A stretch of DNA of 23,222 nt. Origin: a virus. The first letter of the stretch is position 1, and every line of letters begins with the position of its first letter. The stretch is taken from positions 1 to 23,222 of IMG/VR virus record IMGVR_UViG_3300042445_001514; one strand, written 5' to 3'. Position numbers and translations under genes: made by a program. Below the pieces are notes generated by a model. It ran no database searches and was not told where the DNA came from. It saw nothing but the letters and a program-made list of their open reading frames with translations. Below, piece after piece: positions 1 through 7,161 of this stretch.

Positions 1-149
1 GTCATGCCGTAAGCTGGCTTGACGCCGACATCTGCCCCCGCAGTTGTGCCGTATCCGATAGTCCAGATGCCCACGATGTCTTGGTAAGCAACCAGCTTGC
101 AGCCCTCGAACCGCTTTATCAGATCAATGGTGGCCTGATTGACGCTCAC
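1..149 (-). CDS. Endolysin, T4-type lysozyme (GH24), N-terminal part
   Basis: This is the N-terminal 49 residues of a muramidase that would cleave peptidoglycan at lysis; the rest lies beyond the left window edge. Reading from a GTG at 149, it contains LIKRFEGCKLVAYQDIVGIW followed by TIGYGTT. Glu15, Asp24 and Thr30 have the same spacing (9 and 6 residues) as the T4 lysozyme catalytic triad Glu11, Asp20, Thr26. The GTG start overlaps the stop of the upstream membrane protein gene by 4 nt (GTGA), so the two are translationally coupled as a lysis pair. No signal peptide is visible, so export would depend on a holin. I am sure of the family; only the C-terminal part is unseen. Confidence 0.9.
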   Translation of the reverse strand, partial: MSVNQATIDLIKRFEGCKLVAYQDIVGIWTIGYGTTAGADVGVKPAYGM

Positions 150-391
150 TTACGCATCTCCCTCTGGATTTCATCTAGCTGTGTCAGGACGTTGGCAAAG
201 CCATCTTTGATTTCCTTAAGTTCGCGGTCGTGGCCTTGCTTGGTCAGATTGTATTCTGACTTCATGACAGCAATTTCTGTGTCGTGGCCCTGCGTCATCT
301 TGTAGTGCATCCACACGAAAGCCACGATTGGGATCACCGCAAATTGCAGCAGGAGTCGCGCTAGTTCCATTAAGTCCATCTCCTGCTGCAT
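146..391 (-). CDS. Small membrane-anchored coiled-coil protein, holin or spanin candidate
   Basis: This 81-aa protein has one hydrophobic segment at about residues 9-28 (ELARLLLQFAVIPIVAFVW). A charged, helix-prone coiled-coil tail (about 33-81) follows, ending in REMRK. Its place directly before the lysozyme gene, with a 4-nt overlap, points to a lysis role such as a holin or an i-spanin-like protein. I do not recognise a specific family. The start at 391 has AAGG 7 nt upstream. An internal ATG at residue 8 also has a GGAG 9 nt upstream, so a dual-start holin/antiholin arrangement is possible but unproven. Confidence 0.75.
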   Translation of the reverse strand: MQQEMDLMELARLLLQFAVIPIVAFVWMHYKMTQGHDTEIAVMKSEYNLTKQGHDRELKEIKDGFANVLTQLDEIQREMRK

Positions 392-400
392 GGTATTGCC

Positions 401-799
401 TTATGGTTTCGTCGGCCAAGCGACATTGTGGGGGAAGCCTGACTGCTGCGGGACATCAAGCAGTGCTTGGCGATAAGCAGTCCATGCGGCTTGCTGCTCC
501 GCAGTCATGCCGCTCCAACGCAACGGATTTGAGACAATGGGATCAACTTCATCTGCAAGGGTGTTATCGCGTGTGCTGCGGACAGCGGTCGCCTGTGCGG
601 CGTCACGTTCAGCTTGCGTGGGGGGGACGTAGGAAGCGGTAGCGGGATCAGCCGCCATTGCATCATACAGTGCAACAACATCAAACACTGCGCCAGTGTC
701 GGTCGGATCACAGGTGAATGGTATCCAGCCGTGGACGGGGTGGTTGATCTCGCAGTCGATTCGAGCGCCGTCAAGGTATTTTGCGTTGCGGTATTCCAT
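401..799 (-). CDS. Tail-fibre assembly chaperone-like protein (Phage_tail_APC type)
   Basis: This 132-aa protein starts at [11 protein letters not shown]. Its C-terminal half has the pattern of the phage tail assembly chaperone family: a helix with R-x3-D-x-T-L-A-x-E-x-D, then AAWTAYRQALLDVPQQSGFP and a WPTKP end. Such proteins help fold or attach tail fibres and are often encoded right after the fibre gene, as here. I chose the ATG at 799 because it overlaps the fibre stop by one base (TGATG). Longer starts at 817 or 871 would run into the fibre coding sequence. The N-terminal 60 residues (CEINHPVHGWIPFTCDPTDTG) resemble the usual linker region of these proteins. Confidence 0.75.
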   Translation of the reverse strand: MEYRNAKYLDGARIDCEINHPVHGWIPFTCDPTDTGAVFDVVALYDAMAADPATASYVPPTQAERDAAQATAVRSTRDNTLADEVDPIVSNPLRWSGMTAEQQAAWTAYRQALLDVPQQSGFPHNVAWPTKP

Positions 800-1635
800 C
801 ACGAAATCCTTAGCCATAGGGTGATAAGGTATTGCCCAGAACCAAAAACGCGGTTTCCCATACAGCGCCATGTTCCAGCTTGTGCAGAGCCAAGGGATTG
901 CGATGACGCGCTTCCTGACGTTGCATCGTATGTGAACGATCCACCGGGCAAAAGCAGACTTCCGGCAATAGTTGCCCCTGTGGTATAGTTGCTTGTGTTG
1001 TTAGGATAGGCAAAAATATATGTTCCAACATCACTTGCAGCCGCCCCAGCAGTAGCAGCCAATACAGCAGCCGTATTTGTTGCCGCCGTAATGGCTTGCT
1101 TTGTTTGCAGCGGCGTCATCAGTTTCGCCGCATCCGTGCCAGCTTCTGCCTCGGCTTGCGATGCCAAAATCGGGGCCAATGTTGGGTTGCCAGCAACGCC
1201 ATCGCCATTGGTGACAGTGATGGACGAGTTGCCAGTGATTGTGCGGCCAGTGAACGTGTCGGCGGCAGTCTGCGTCATTAGGCCAGCAGTGTTGTATGCA
1301 GCCAGCGCGGTCAGCGTAGCATCTAGGGCTTGCTTGGCGTCAAGTTGCGTCTGAATGGCAGAAGTGACGCCATCAACGTAACCAAGTTCTGTCGAAGTCA
1401 GACCAGCGGGCGTTCCCGCCAGTTTGTTAAGTTCAGCAGCAGTCGGAGTGACGGCTGTGCCGTCGATCTTCCACAGACCGCCAGATAGGTTTGGCTTGGC
1501 TTTTTGTGCGCCAGTGCCACCAAGAAGTGCGTCGACCGCATCGAGGTCCGCATTGACTTTAGTCCCCCATGTGTCCGAACTGGCCCCAACTTCTGGTTTT
1601 ACGAGGGCGTAGTTCGTCGTTGTTGTATCAGCCAT
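799..1635 (-). CDS. Tail fibre protein with shared C-terminal tip
   Basis: This 278-aa structural protein is probably a trimeric fibre. The N-terminus [20 protein letters not shown], followed by [13 protein letters not shown], is a common fibre attachment signature. The middle has AELNKLAG...[22 protein letters not shown] repeats typical of phage fibre shafts. The last 60 residues ([11 protein letters not shown]...YDATSG...[12 protein letters not shown]...TLWLRIS) match the end of the fibre gene at 2588-3307, so the two proteins share a tip domain that may be receptor binding. The GAGGGTAG ribosome site 5 nt before ATG supports the start. It lies 11 nt downstream of the preceding fibre-like gene. 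Confidence 0.85.
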   Translation of the reverse strand: MADTTTTNYALVKPEVGASSDTWGTKVNADLDAVDALLGGTGAQKAKPNLSGGLWKIDGTAVTPTAAELNKLAGTPAGLTSTELGYVDGVTSAIQTQLDAKQALDATLTALAAYNTAGLMTQTAADTFTGRTITGNSSITVTNGDGVAGNPTLAPILASQAEAEAGTDAAKLMTPLQTKQAITAATNTAAVLAATAGAAASDVGTYIFAYPNNTSNYTTGATIAGSLLLPGGSFTYDATSGSASSQSLGSAQAGTWRCMGNRVFGSGQYLITLWLRIS

Positions 1636-1646
1636 CTATTCTACCC

Positions 1647-2531
1647 TCATTCAGACCATGCTGACGTATCAGCGGCTTGTGGTGTCCAACTGCCAGAGTT
1701 GGCGGTTTGCCCAGTCCATCCAGATGTCGCGCTATTTTGTGCCGTCCAAGGATCAGTGGCCGGAGTCTCTGGGGTCCAGTCTTCGCTATCTGCTGACTCA
1801 TCTTCCCATTTTTTGCGAGCAAATGCAACAAACGTGAGTTGGTTGGTCACAATTACGGACGCCAAGGCAATGCGCGTAGCGTTCGCGCTGACTGGAGATA
1901 GGACTGGAATGACCGCGCCTGACTCAAAAACGACATTAGCGGTTGCTGTTACGTCAGATATAGCAGCCAAAAAGGCAGCGCCTAGTTGGATGCGCTGGGC
2001 TAGTGCGGTTAATGCAGTGGTGTTTTGGATGGTCGCCGCGCCTAACAAGATGCGCTGTGCGCTGATAGTCTGGCTAGTTATGATGTCGATAGTCGAGGTC
2101 GGCTGCTGCACACGAGTGGCTGCTGCGACAAAGGTAGACAAGTTTGAGATGTTAGACGCAGCATCAGCTATACGCAGGGCGCTGCTGCTGACTGAAGTCA
2201 GCGCAGATATAGTCGAGCCTGTCAGGAAGACGATATTGGCAAGTGTGGTTACGGCAAATGTGCCAGTTATGGAAGACGCTGCTAGTTGGATCAGTTGTGC
2301 GGCACTTGCTAGTGCAGCAGCATTTTGAATGGTCGCCGCTCCAAGGAGGACACGTTCAGCAGCAATAGTCTGCTCTGCCGTAACCGCCAAAGTTGCGGCT
2401 GCTGATTGTAGATTACCCGCAGTTGCGGCAAAAGCTGACTGGACTGGAATAGCCGCAGCAACGTCAGTGACATCGCCTTCAGCATACCCTGTGATCCAGT
2501 AGTCAGGCTCAACGTAATACGGCGCGGGCAT
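1647..2531 (-). CDS. Alanine-rich repetitive fibre-like structural protein
   Basis: The 294-aa protein starts MPAPYYVEPDYWITGYAEGD. The body is low-complexity and rich in Ala, Thr, Ile and Ser, with two recognisable longer repeats around [ST/AE]-x-[QE]-R-[IV]-LLGAATIQN and QLIQLAAS / QRIQLGAA. The C-terminal about 45 residues form a tryptophan-rich repeat (DWTPETPATDPWTAQ, SGWTGQ, GSWTPQ, SAWSE). Its position between two fibre genes suggests a virion surface or fibre role. I do not recognise a named family. The start is probably coupled to the preceding 17-codon ORF, whose AAGGA lies just upstream. Confidence 0.75.
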   Translation of the reverse strand: MPAPYYVEPDYWITGYAEGDVTDVAAAIPVQSAFAATAGNLQSAAATLAVTAEQTIAAERVLLGAATIQNAAALASAAQLIQLAASSITGTFAVTTLANIVFLTGSTISALTSVSSSALRIADAASNISNLSTFVAAATRVQQPTSTIDIITSQTISAQRILLGAATIQNTTALTALAQRIQLGAAFLAAISDVTATANVVFESGAVIPVLSPVSANATRIALASVIVTNQLTFVAFARKKWEDESADSEDWTPETPATDPWTAQNSATSGWTGQTANSGSWTPQAADTSAWSE

Positions 2532-2534
2532 TGG

Positions 2535-2588
2535 TCATTCCTTATGTCTGGTAATAATGCCTGTCGTGCCGTTGATGGTGATGGACAT
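2535..2588 (-). pseudogene. 17-codon ORF, likely stub of a fibre gene start
   Basis: A 17-aa reading frame (MSITINGTTGIITRHKE) begins one base inside the stop of the fibre gene (TAATG) and ends 3 nt before the next start. MSITINGTTGI resembles the usual beginning of many phage fibre genes, so this may be a remnant left by recombination in the fibre locus. It could also serve as a translation-coupling leader for the gene at 2531, because its last codons supply an AAGGA ribosome site. Coding status is uncertain. Confidence 0.45.
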
Positions 2589-3307
2589 TACGAAATCCTC
2601 AACCAAAGGGTCGCAGAGTTAGTGTTTCCTCGGTTGTTCGCCCTGTTTCCCATACATTGCCACGTTCCAGCTTGTGCGGCTCCAGCGGTGCAAGTTGTGG
2701 CATTTCCAGATGTTGCATCATAAATGAGAGAGTTAACTGGTAGAAGAAGGCTTCCGGCTATTGTTGCGCCAAAAGCATATGCTGTTGAGTCATTCGGTCT
2801 GGCGTATGCGTATGACCCAACAGCACCAGCAGATAAACCTGCCGTTGCCGTGCCAACTTGTGCAGTTGTAGGTGCTGCGGCAGATGGGGTAACCCAAGAA
2901 GGCGCACTCGCTCCATTGGATTGCAAAACTTGCCCAGACGTTCCAGCGTCAGTTGCAGCCAATGTGGATGTGTCAGTCGCATAGGCAACGCCGCCAGCAG
3001 CAGTGAACGTGCCGAACGACTTGCCGTCAACAGATGCCGCATCGCCAGATATGCTGATAGCCCAAGTGCCAGATGCACCCGTTCCCGTTTTTGATGGGGC
3101 ATCGTTGGCAATCTCAGCATTCACGAAGGCGGTCGTGGCAATCTGCGTTGTATCGGTTCCGACAGTTGCAGTAGGTGCTGTTGGCGTCCCCGTAAAAGGA
3201 GGCGAAGCCAACTCCGCCTTGTCGTTGTTCAGATTGTTAAAATTGGCGTCCACCTCATTGTGCGTGAGTGGACTACCTTTTCCCGCCCGTGTGACTATGG
3301 TTGCCAT
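2588..3307 (-). CDS. Tail fibre protein, second copy of the shared tip
   Basis: The 239-aa protein opens with VTRAGKGSPLTHNEVDANFN, a widespread fibre N-terminal signature in which the segment attaches to the tail and short shaft repeats follow (SPPFTGTPTAPTA, TTQIATTAFVNAEI). The C-terminal 60 residues ([10 protein letters not shown]...YDATSG...AQAGTWQCMGNR...LWLRIS) are similar to the tip of the 799-1635 fibre. At the DNA level both end in AGGATTTCGT followed by an overlapping ATG of the next gene, which suggests duplication or exchange of the tip cassette. It is a tail component by family and context. Confidence 0.85.
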   Translation of the reverse strand: MATIVTRAGKGSPLTHNEVDANFNNLNNDKAELASPPFTGTPTAPTATVGTDTTQIATTAFVNAEIANDAPSKTGTGASGTWAISISGDAASVDGKSFGTFTAAGGVAYATDTSTLAATDAGTSGQVLQSNGASAPSWVTPSAAAPTTAQVGTATAGLSAGAVGSYAYARPNDSTAYAFGATIAGSLLLPVNSLIYDATSGNATTCTAGAAQAGTWQCMGNRANNRGNTNSATLWLRIS

Positions 3308-3314
3308 GTCAGGA

Positions 3315-3695
3315 TCAATCCAGTGTGATGTCTAGATCACCAGTCGGAACGCGCAGCACATCGCCAGAGGCAATCGTTTTTGATACAGTCAGATCGCCAT
3401 AAGCGATCAGAGTACCGCCAGTTACCGCAGTAAAGACGCCGACTGCTACAATGGTTCCCCACGCGCCGCCAGCAGTTGGGTATTCGATGTTTGCCGAATT
3501 AGATGCAGTATCCCCAGTTACAGTCATGGCAAATGACTGACGAGCGTAGGAAGTGCCGCTGCACTCAGTTCCGCCGCCAGTGTCTGTGGGGGCGACAGTG
3601 TAGAGGGCCAGATACCAAGCCGTGGGGCGCGTAACTGCGGTTGCAGTGAACAGCCACTCAAGCGTGGTGGTTTCAAAGGCGTTTGACAGGCTCAT
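3315..3695 (-). CDS. Small phage tail-fibre-family protein (LSNxxE type)
   Basis: The 126-aa protein starts MSLSNAFETTTLEWLF, followed by WYLALYTVAPTDTGGGTECS and SYARQSFAM. This pattern (LSN-x-x-E, then ALYTxAPTDxGGGTE and YxRQ) is characteristic of a small beta-rich structural protein usually annotated as a phage tail fibre protein. The rest is predicted beta strand with Gly/Thr turns. The ATG lies in a 4-nt overlap (ATGA) with the upstream connector gene and has a GGAG site inside that gene. It is probably a minor virion protein; its exact place in the particle is not shown. Confidence 0.75.
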   Translation of the reverse strand: MSLSNAFETTTLEWLFTATAVTRPTAWYLALYTVAPTDTGGGTECSGTSYARQSFAMTVTGDTASNSANIEYPTAGGAWGTIVAVGVFTAVTGGTLIAYGDLTVSKTIASGDVLRVPTGDLDITLD

Positions 3696-4318
3696 GCGAC
3701 AACTCCCGGCATTGGGGCGCGTAGCGGGCTTCCCGCATAACGACGACCAGCTTCAGCGTTAATGACAGACGCGAGCGTCTCGTCATACTCATTCTTCCAT
3801 AATGCCACACGTTCATCCTCTTTTAAATAGGTAGGAGTGTGACGCAGGACAGCGTAGGTGTAGAGGTCGAGATAGTCGTCGGCCAGCCACGAGGTGTTGG
3901 TCGTCGCAAAGTCAGGGATTTTGCTGTAGTAGGTCATAATGATCGACCGAGCAGGATTGTCGGTCGCTGCCATAGGACCGACAAAATACAGGGCGTCATT
4001 GGCAATAGTGTAGATCGGCTGGAAGACCGAGGCGTTCGCCAGTTTGATGCGCTCGCGTTCGTAGGGCGAGACATACTGCATGGGGGCAGGAGGACTATCA
4101 GATGTGATTGTCCGCATTTCCAGATAATTGGCAGGAAGAGCGATTGAGTCAGCGAGCAAGTCAGCGTTGGCGACGACAACCATGCGCTGAATCCGCAGAT
4201 CGCGGTTTAGGCGGGCGTGGCCCATGTTGACGATGTTGTCGAGGTCAGCCTCGAACACTGTGTCGCCGTTCCGCAAAAGGAACCGCGCAAGGTAGGCTTT
4301 GAAGTCAGCGTAGTTCAT
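3692..4318 (-). CDS. Head-tail adaptor/connector protein
   Basis: This 208-aa protein contains FEADLDNIVNMGHARLNRDL and IQRMVVVANADLLADSIALP followed by ANYLEMRTIT. This arrangement is familiar from proteins annotated as phage adaptor or head-completion proteins in short-tailed phages. The middle and end (IIMTYYSKIPDF, WLADDYLDLYTYAVLRHTPT) fit the same family, in which a helical core docks under the portal. It has 4-nt overlaps with the genes on both sides, inside the capsid-to-fibre part of the operon. Assignment is from pattern recall, so the precise family name is not certain. Confidence 0.7.
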   Translation of the reverse strand: MNYADFKAYLARFLLRNGDTVFEADLDNIVNMGHARLNRDLRIQRMVVVANADLLADSIALPANYLEMRTITSDSPPAPMQYVSPYERERIKLANASVFQPIYTIANDALYFVGPMAATDNPARSIIMTYYSKIPDFATTNTSWLADDYLDLYTYAVLRHTPTYLKEDERVALWKNEYDETLASVINAEAGRRYAGSPLRAPMPGVVA

Positions 4319-4617
4319 TTCTGATGCACCCTTAGTCTAGCCCACATTCCATCGCGTAGTTTTGTTTTAGCATAGATTGCCCACTCACGCGACCCTACTG
4401 ACGCGCCGCACTCTTTTGCCCATTGCTGGGCGATCAGGACAGGCACTGTGCCGAGGTATTTGCCCCCAGCGGGGCCAGTGTTAGGGCGCAGCGTCTCCGC
4501 TGCATCCTTGGCGGCGTCTAAGATGCCCTGCACATCTTGCGTTTTGACGAAGTGAAACTGCGTCCCATTTGGATTGAGATACAGTTTTTCAACGATGGGC
4601 GAAGATGGCAGGAACAT
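4315..4617 (-). CDS. Hypothetical virion-region protein
   Basis: This is a 100-aa protein starting MFLPSSPIVEKLYLNPNGTQ. I reject a longer 124-aa frame because GAGGAA lies just upstream of this ATG, at the end of the preceding gene. It has a helical segment (VQGILDAAKDAAETLRP) and a basic C-terminus (AIYAKTKLRDGMWARLRVHQK), with no motif I can name. It sits between the capsid and adaptor genes and overlaps the adaptor start by 4 nt, so a minor head or head-completion role is plausible by position only. Confidence 0.7.
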   Translation of the reverse strand: MFLPSSPIVEKLYLNPNGTQFHFVKTQDVQGILDAAKDAAETLRPNTGPAGGKYLGTVPVLIAQQWAKECGASVGSREWAIYAKTKLRDGMWARLRVHQK

Positions 4618-4618
4618 A

Positions 4619-4870
4619 TTATTCCTCAATGTAGGGCTTGAGGTAGCCGAGTTTGTTGTAATGCACAGCCAAATCAGTCGGCAGTTCAACGATGGAACCG
4701 GGCTGAATCAACGTCTCCATACCGCCGCCGTAGGGGCTGATTGCGCCGTTGATGACTTCGTATTTGGCCGTAGCTGGCTTTGCCCGCTTCTTGGGCGCAA
4801 TTTCTTCTGTCTTTTCGACTGCGATTTCGACATCGACTTCGACGACAGCGATTTCAGGTTGGTTAGCCAT
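4619..4870 (-). CDS. Hypothetical small head protein
   Basis: The 83-aa protein has an acidic, Val/Glu-rich N-terminus (about 1-25), a short lysine-rich stretch (APKKRAKPATAK), and a C-terminal part with YGGGMETLIQPGSIVELP. It follows the major capsid gene with a 51-nt gap, where small decoration or head-tail joining proteins are often encoded. I recognise no family. An AGGTG site precedes the ATG. Confidence 0.65.
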   Translation of the reverse strand: MANQPEIAVVEVDVEIAVEKTEEIAPKKRAKPATAKYEVINGAISPYGGGMETLIQPGSIVELPTDLAVHYNKLGYLKPYIEE

Positions 4871-4921
4871 AATGCACCTATGCTGGAGGTAGGGGCGGCG
4901 TCTCCGCCGCCCCAGTTGATG

Positions 4922-5917
4922 TTAGGCCGCTGCGCCAGTGGTCGCGTGGATCGCGCCGTGGGCTTTCTCGTTCGAGACTTTCAGCGTGTATTCGCAATGC
5001 ACCATGCGGCGCTTTGCGTGGCCCGTCTGGGCCAGTTCCGTCTGACGCGGAGTCTCCAAGAACGAGAGGCTCGCGTATTCGGGGTCCAGCACATACACCG
5101 AGTAGTTGTCTGTGGCGGTGGTTTGCTGGAAGCGGTTCGGGACGACCGAAAGTTCACCGAAATCCGAGTCATAGATGTCGATGGCGGCAGTCAGACGCTT
5201 GTCGATAGCGTCCTTGTAGCGAGTGGCGTTACCCGTGAAGTTCTTCGAGATAACGCGCTTGTTGTTGGCGTTGACCATGATGATCGAAGGCGAAGCGCCC
5301 TCGTTCCAGCAAGACTGAATGACGTTATTCAGGTTGGTTTCGGTCAAAACAACCGCCGTTCCCGGAGTCAGGGCAGCGTTGGGATAACCAGTGGTCGTGC
5401 CGGAGAGCGTGGGCGCAGCGCCACCCGAACCCAGAACGATGTTGGTACGCAGCCAAGCGGGCAGACCAGCAGCCTGACGGGCAGTACCCGACGAGCCAGC
5501 AGCAGCAGCGATGTTCTGGAGCAGCATGGCTTCCATATCGCGCTTCATTTCCTTCAGCTTGATGGCAACCTGAGCGGCCAAACGCTGGACGTTTTCGGCG
5601 GCTGCGTCAACAGCTTCCGAGGTGTTCGACACCGAGACGATCTTGTCGCTGATCTGGGTGTAGTTCCCAAAACGCTTGCCAAGAGTGCCGTTGTCTTCGC
5701 CGGGAGCATCGTCACCTTCGATGACGCGGTTCGAGGTCGAGGGCGAGGCCAGTTCCACAACAGTCCACTCGTGATAAGTGTTGGTTGCGGCGGGGCCGAC
5801 ACCGATTGCAGTCTGGAACGGCGTCTCTTCAGGAGAGATCATCGTGTACTGCTGTTCGAGGTCTTCACGGATGACAGTGTTGTCATACGTTTCGATGGTT
5901 TGTGCATCAACTGCCAT
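4922..5917 (-). CDS. Major capsid protein (SU10/DUF5309-like)
   Basis: The 331-aa protein starts MAVDAQTIETYDNTVIREDL, followed by YTMISPEETPFQTAIG. That is the N-terminal pattern of the SU10-type major capsid family (DUF5309), an HK97-fold shell protein. Later parts fit too: a long helix EVVDAAAENVQ-like spine (EAVDAAAENVQRLAAQVAIK), the central IIMVNANNKRVISKNFTG segment, and the C-terminal YVLDPEYASLSFLETPRQTE. It follows the scaffold gene after 6 nt and has an AGGTGA ribosome site, as expected for the most highly expressed virion gene. Length is normal for the family. Confidence 0.85.
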   Translation of the reverse strand: MAVDAQTIETYDNTVIREDLEQQYTMISPEETPFQTAIGVGPAATNTYHEWTVVELASPSTSNRVIEGDDAPGEDNGTLGKRFGNYTQISDKIVSVSNTSEAVDAAAENVQRLAAQVAIKLKEMKRDMEAMLLQNIAAAAGSSGTARQAAGLPAWLRTNIVLGSGGAAPTLSGTTTGYPNAALTPGTAVVLTETNLNNVIQSCWNEGASPSIIMVNANNKRVISKNFTGNATRYKDAIDKRLTAAIDIYDSDFGELSVVPNRFQQTTATDNYSVYVLDPEYASLSFLETPRQTELAQTGHAKRRMVHCEYTLKVSNEKAHGAIHATTGAAA

Positions 5918-5923
5918 GATAGT

Positions 5924-6934
5924 TCACCTTTTCGGTTTGCGGACAAGCATGGTGGCGGCGATGTCTTCGACGCGACCTGACTTGCGAGCGGTTTCCAGAG
6001 CGGCCTTCTGGTTCCGAGCGATTGAAGACGCAGCAGCGACAGTTTTAGACGTTCCGGGCCTCATGGTGACTGTTGCCTTCGTCTGCTTCTGGGGTGCGGC
6101 TTGCCCTTTTGCCTTCAGTTGCCTGTAGGCAGCGGCGTCAGCCAGCACGAGATACATACGATGATCCACGATGTCGGACAGTTCAGCGTCATTGAATTGG
6201 TATGCACGAGCGGCGTCTACCATCATTCGCTGGATTTCTGGCCCTTTTACGGGATCGCGCAGCACTGGCATTGCTTCAACAAGGCGATGAGCGGCGTTTG
6301 CCTTCATCTGATTGAGTTGCTCTGCTTCCTGCTGTTGGAACAGCGACACAGCTTGTTGCACTTTGGATCGCTTCTCTTGAAGTTCACCTTGCTCCGCCCG
6401 CCAATTCTCTAGTTGGATGAGGTATTGGGTAGGGTTGGTTTGCTGAAGTGCAGGATTAGGCTGTGGGACTTGAGACTGGAACATCAAACTCTCGAAGGCT
6501 GTGAATGCTTTCACGAGGTTCTGACGGCCAGAGTTTAACTCCTGCTCCACTTGGACCTTCAGGCTTTCGGCCTGTTTTTTGGTTTCAGTGGCAACTTGCA
6601 GTCGTTTTTCGATTGCTCCTTCACCAGAATAGGCACGTTTCAAGTCAGCGAGCGTTACTTCTCGACCCTCTCCATCTACTGTCACCGGGATAAGCGTATC
6701 GTCGGTTAGTTGGAACGTCTCGAAGTTTTCATCATCGTCATTGGCGGCATCATCGGTGGCGGTGGCGTCTGAGTCAGCATCTGACTCAGATGTAGCAACG
6801 TAGTCTTCGACGCTATCGTCCGCAGCGTCAGCGGTAGTCTCCTCCTCCTTTTCAGGGTCAGCGGAGACGATCATGGAGGCAGCGATGTCATCCATAGACA
6901 TCTTGCCAGTTGGTTGTCCGGCTTCAAGAGCCAT
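5924..6934 (-). CDS. Capsid scaffold/assembly protein
   Basis: The 336-aa protein has a very acidic N-terminal third (about 25-75, Asp/Glu/Ala/Thr-rich). Next come a short ordered segment (IPVTVDGEGREVTLADLKRA), long coiled-coil helices rich in Gln/Glu (about 115-235), and a basic C-terminus (RKSGRVEDIAATMLVRKPKR). This acidic, helical, basic-tailed design and its position immediately before the major capsid gene are those of phage scaffolding proteins, whose basic tail binds the shell protein inside the procapsid. The start overlaps the previous stop by one base (TAATG), with GAGG upstream. Confidence 0.75.
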   Translation of the reverse strand: MALEAGQPTGKMSMDDIAASMIVSADPEKEEETTADAADDSVEDYVATSESDADSDATATDDAANDDDENFETFQLTDDTLIPVTVDGEGREVTLADLKRAYSGEGAIEKRLQVATETKKQAESLKVQVEQELNSGRQNLVKAFTAFESLMFQSQVPQPNPALQQTNPTQYLIQLENWRAEQGELQEKRSKVQQAVSLFQQQEAEQLNQMKANAAHRLVEAMPVLRDPVKGPEIQRMMVDAARAYQFNDAELSDIVDHRMYLVLADAAAYRQLKAKGQAAPQKQTKATVTMRPGTSKTVAAASSIARNQKAALETARKSGRVEDIAATMLVRKPKR

Positions 6935-7161
6935 TAGGGTTTCCTCTCATCGACCTGCCTTGCGATATTGCGAAGCGTTGCTCGAAATTCATCCACGGCC
7001 CTGACTTTGGCGTGGATGTGAGTCATCCTTACAGTATCTTGACTATCAACGGAACAAAATTCTGCAAAAGCCTCTGCAACCATCTGGTTGGTGATCTCGG
7101 TCACAACCGAATCCTCAAGCAGTTCGCGGGCGCGGCGGGCTTTTGTGAAGGGATCAGCCAT
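6934..7161 (-). CDS. Hypothetical helical protein between portal and scaffold
   Basis: This 75-aa, charged, mostly helical protein (ARRARELLEDSVVTEITNQM, then HIHAKVRAVDEFRATLRNIA) lies between the portal and scaffold genes, overlapping the portal gene end by 8 nt and the scaffold start by 1 nt. Small proteins of this kind are common here in short-tailed phages but have no assigned function that I can name. GGAG upstream of the ATG supports the start. Confidence 0.65.
   Translation of the reverse strand: MADPFTKARRARELLEDSVVTEITNQMVAEAFAEFCSVDSQDTVRMTHIHAKVRAVDEFRATLRNIARQVDERKP

Noticed and set aside
1504-2328. 274-codon plus-strand frame
   Set aside because: It is antisense to two fibre genes; the Ala/Val-rich translation mirrors their repetitive sequence.
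4574-5980. 468-codon plus-strand frame
   Set aside because: It lies antisense to the major capsid gene and neighbours, has no recognisable motifs, and is a by-product of codon bias in the real genes.
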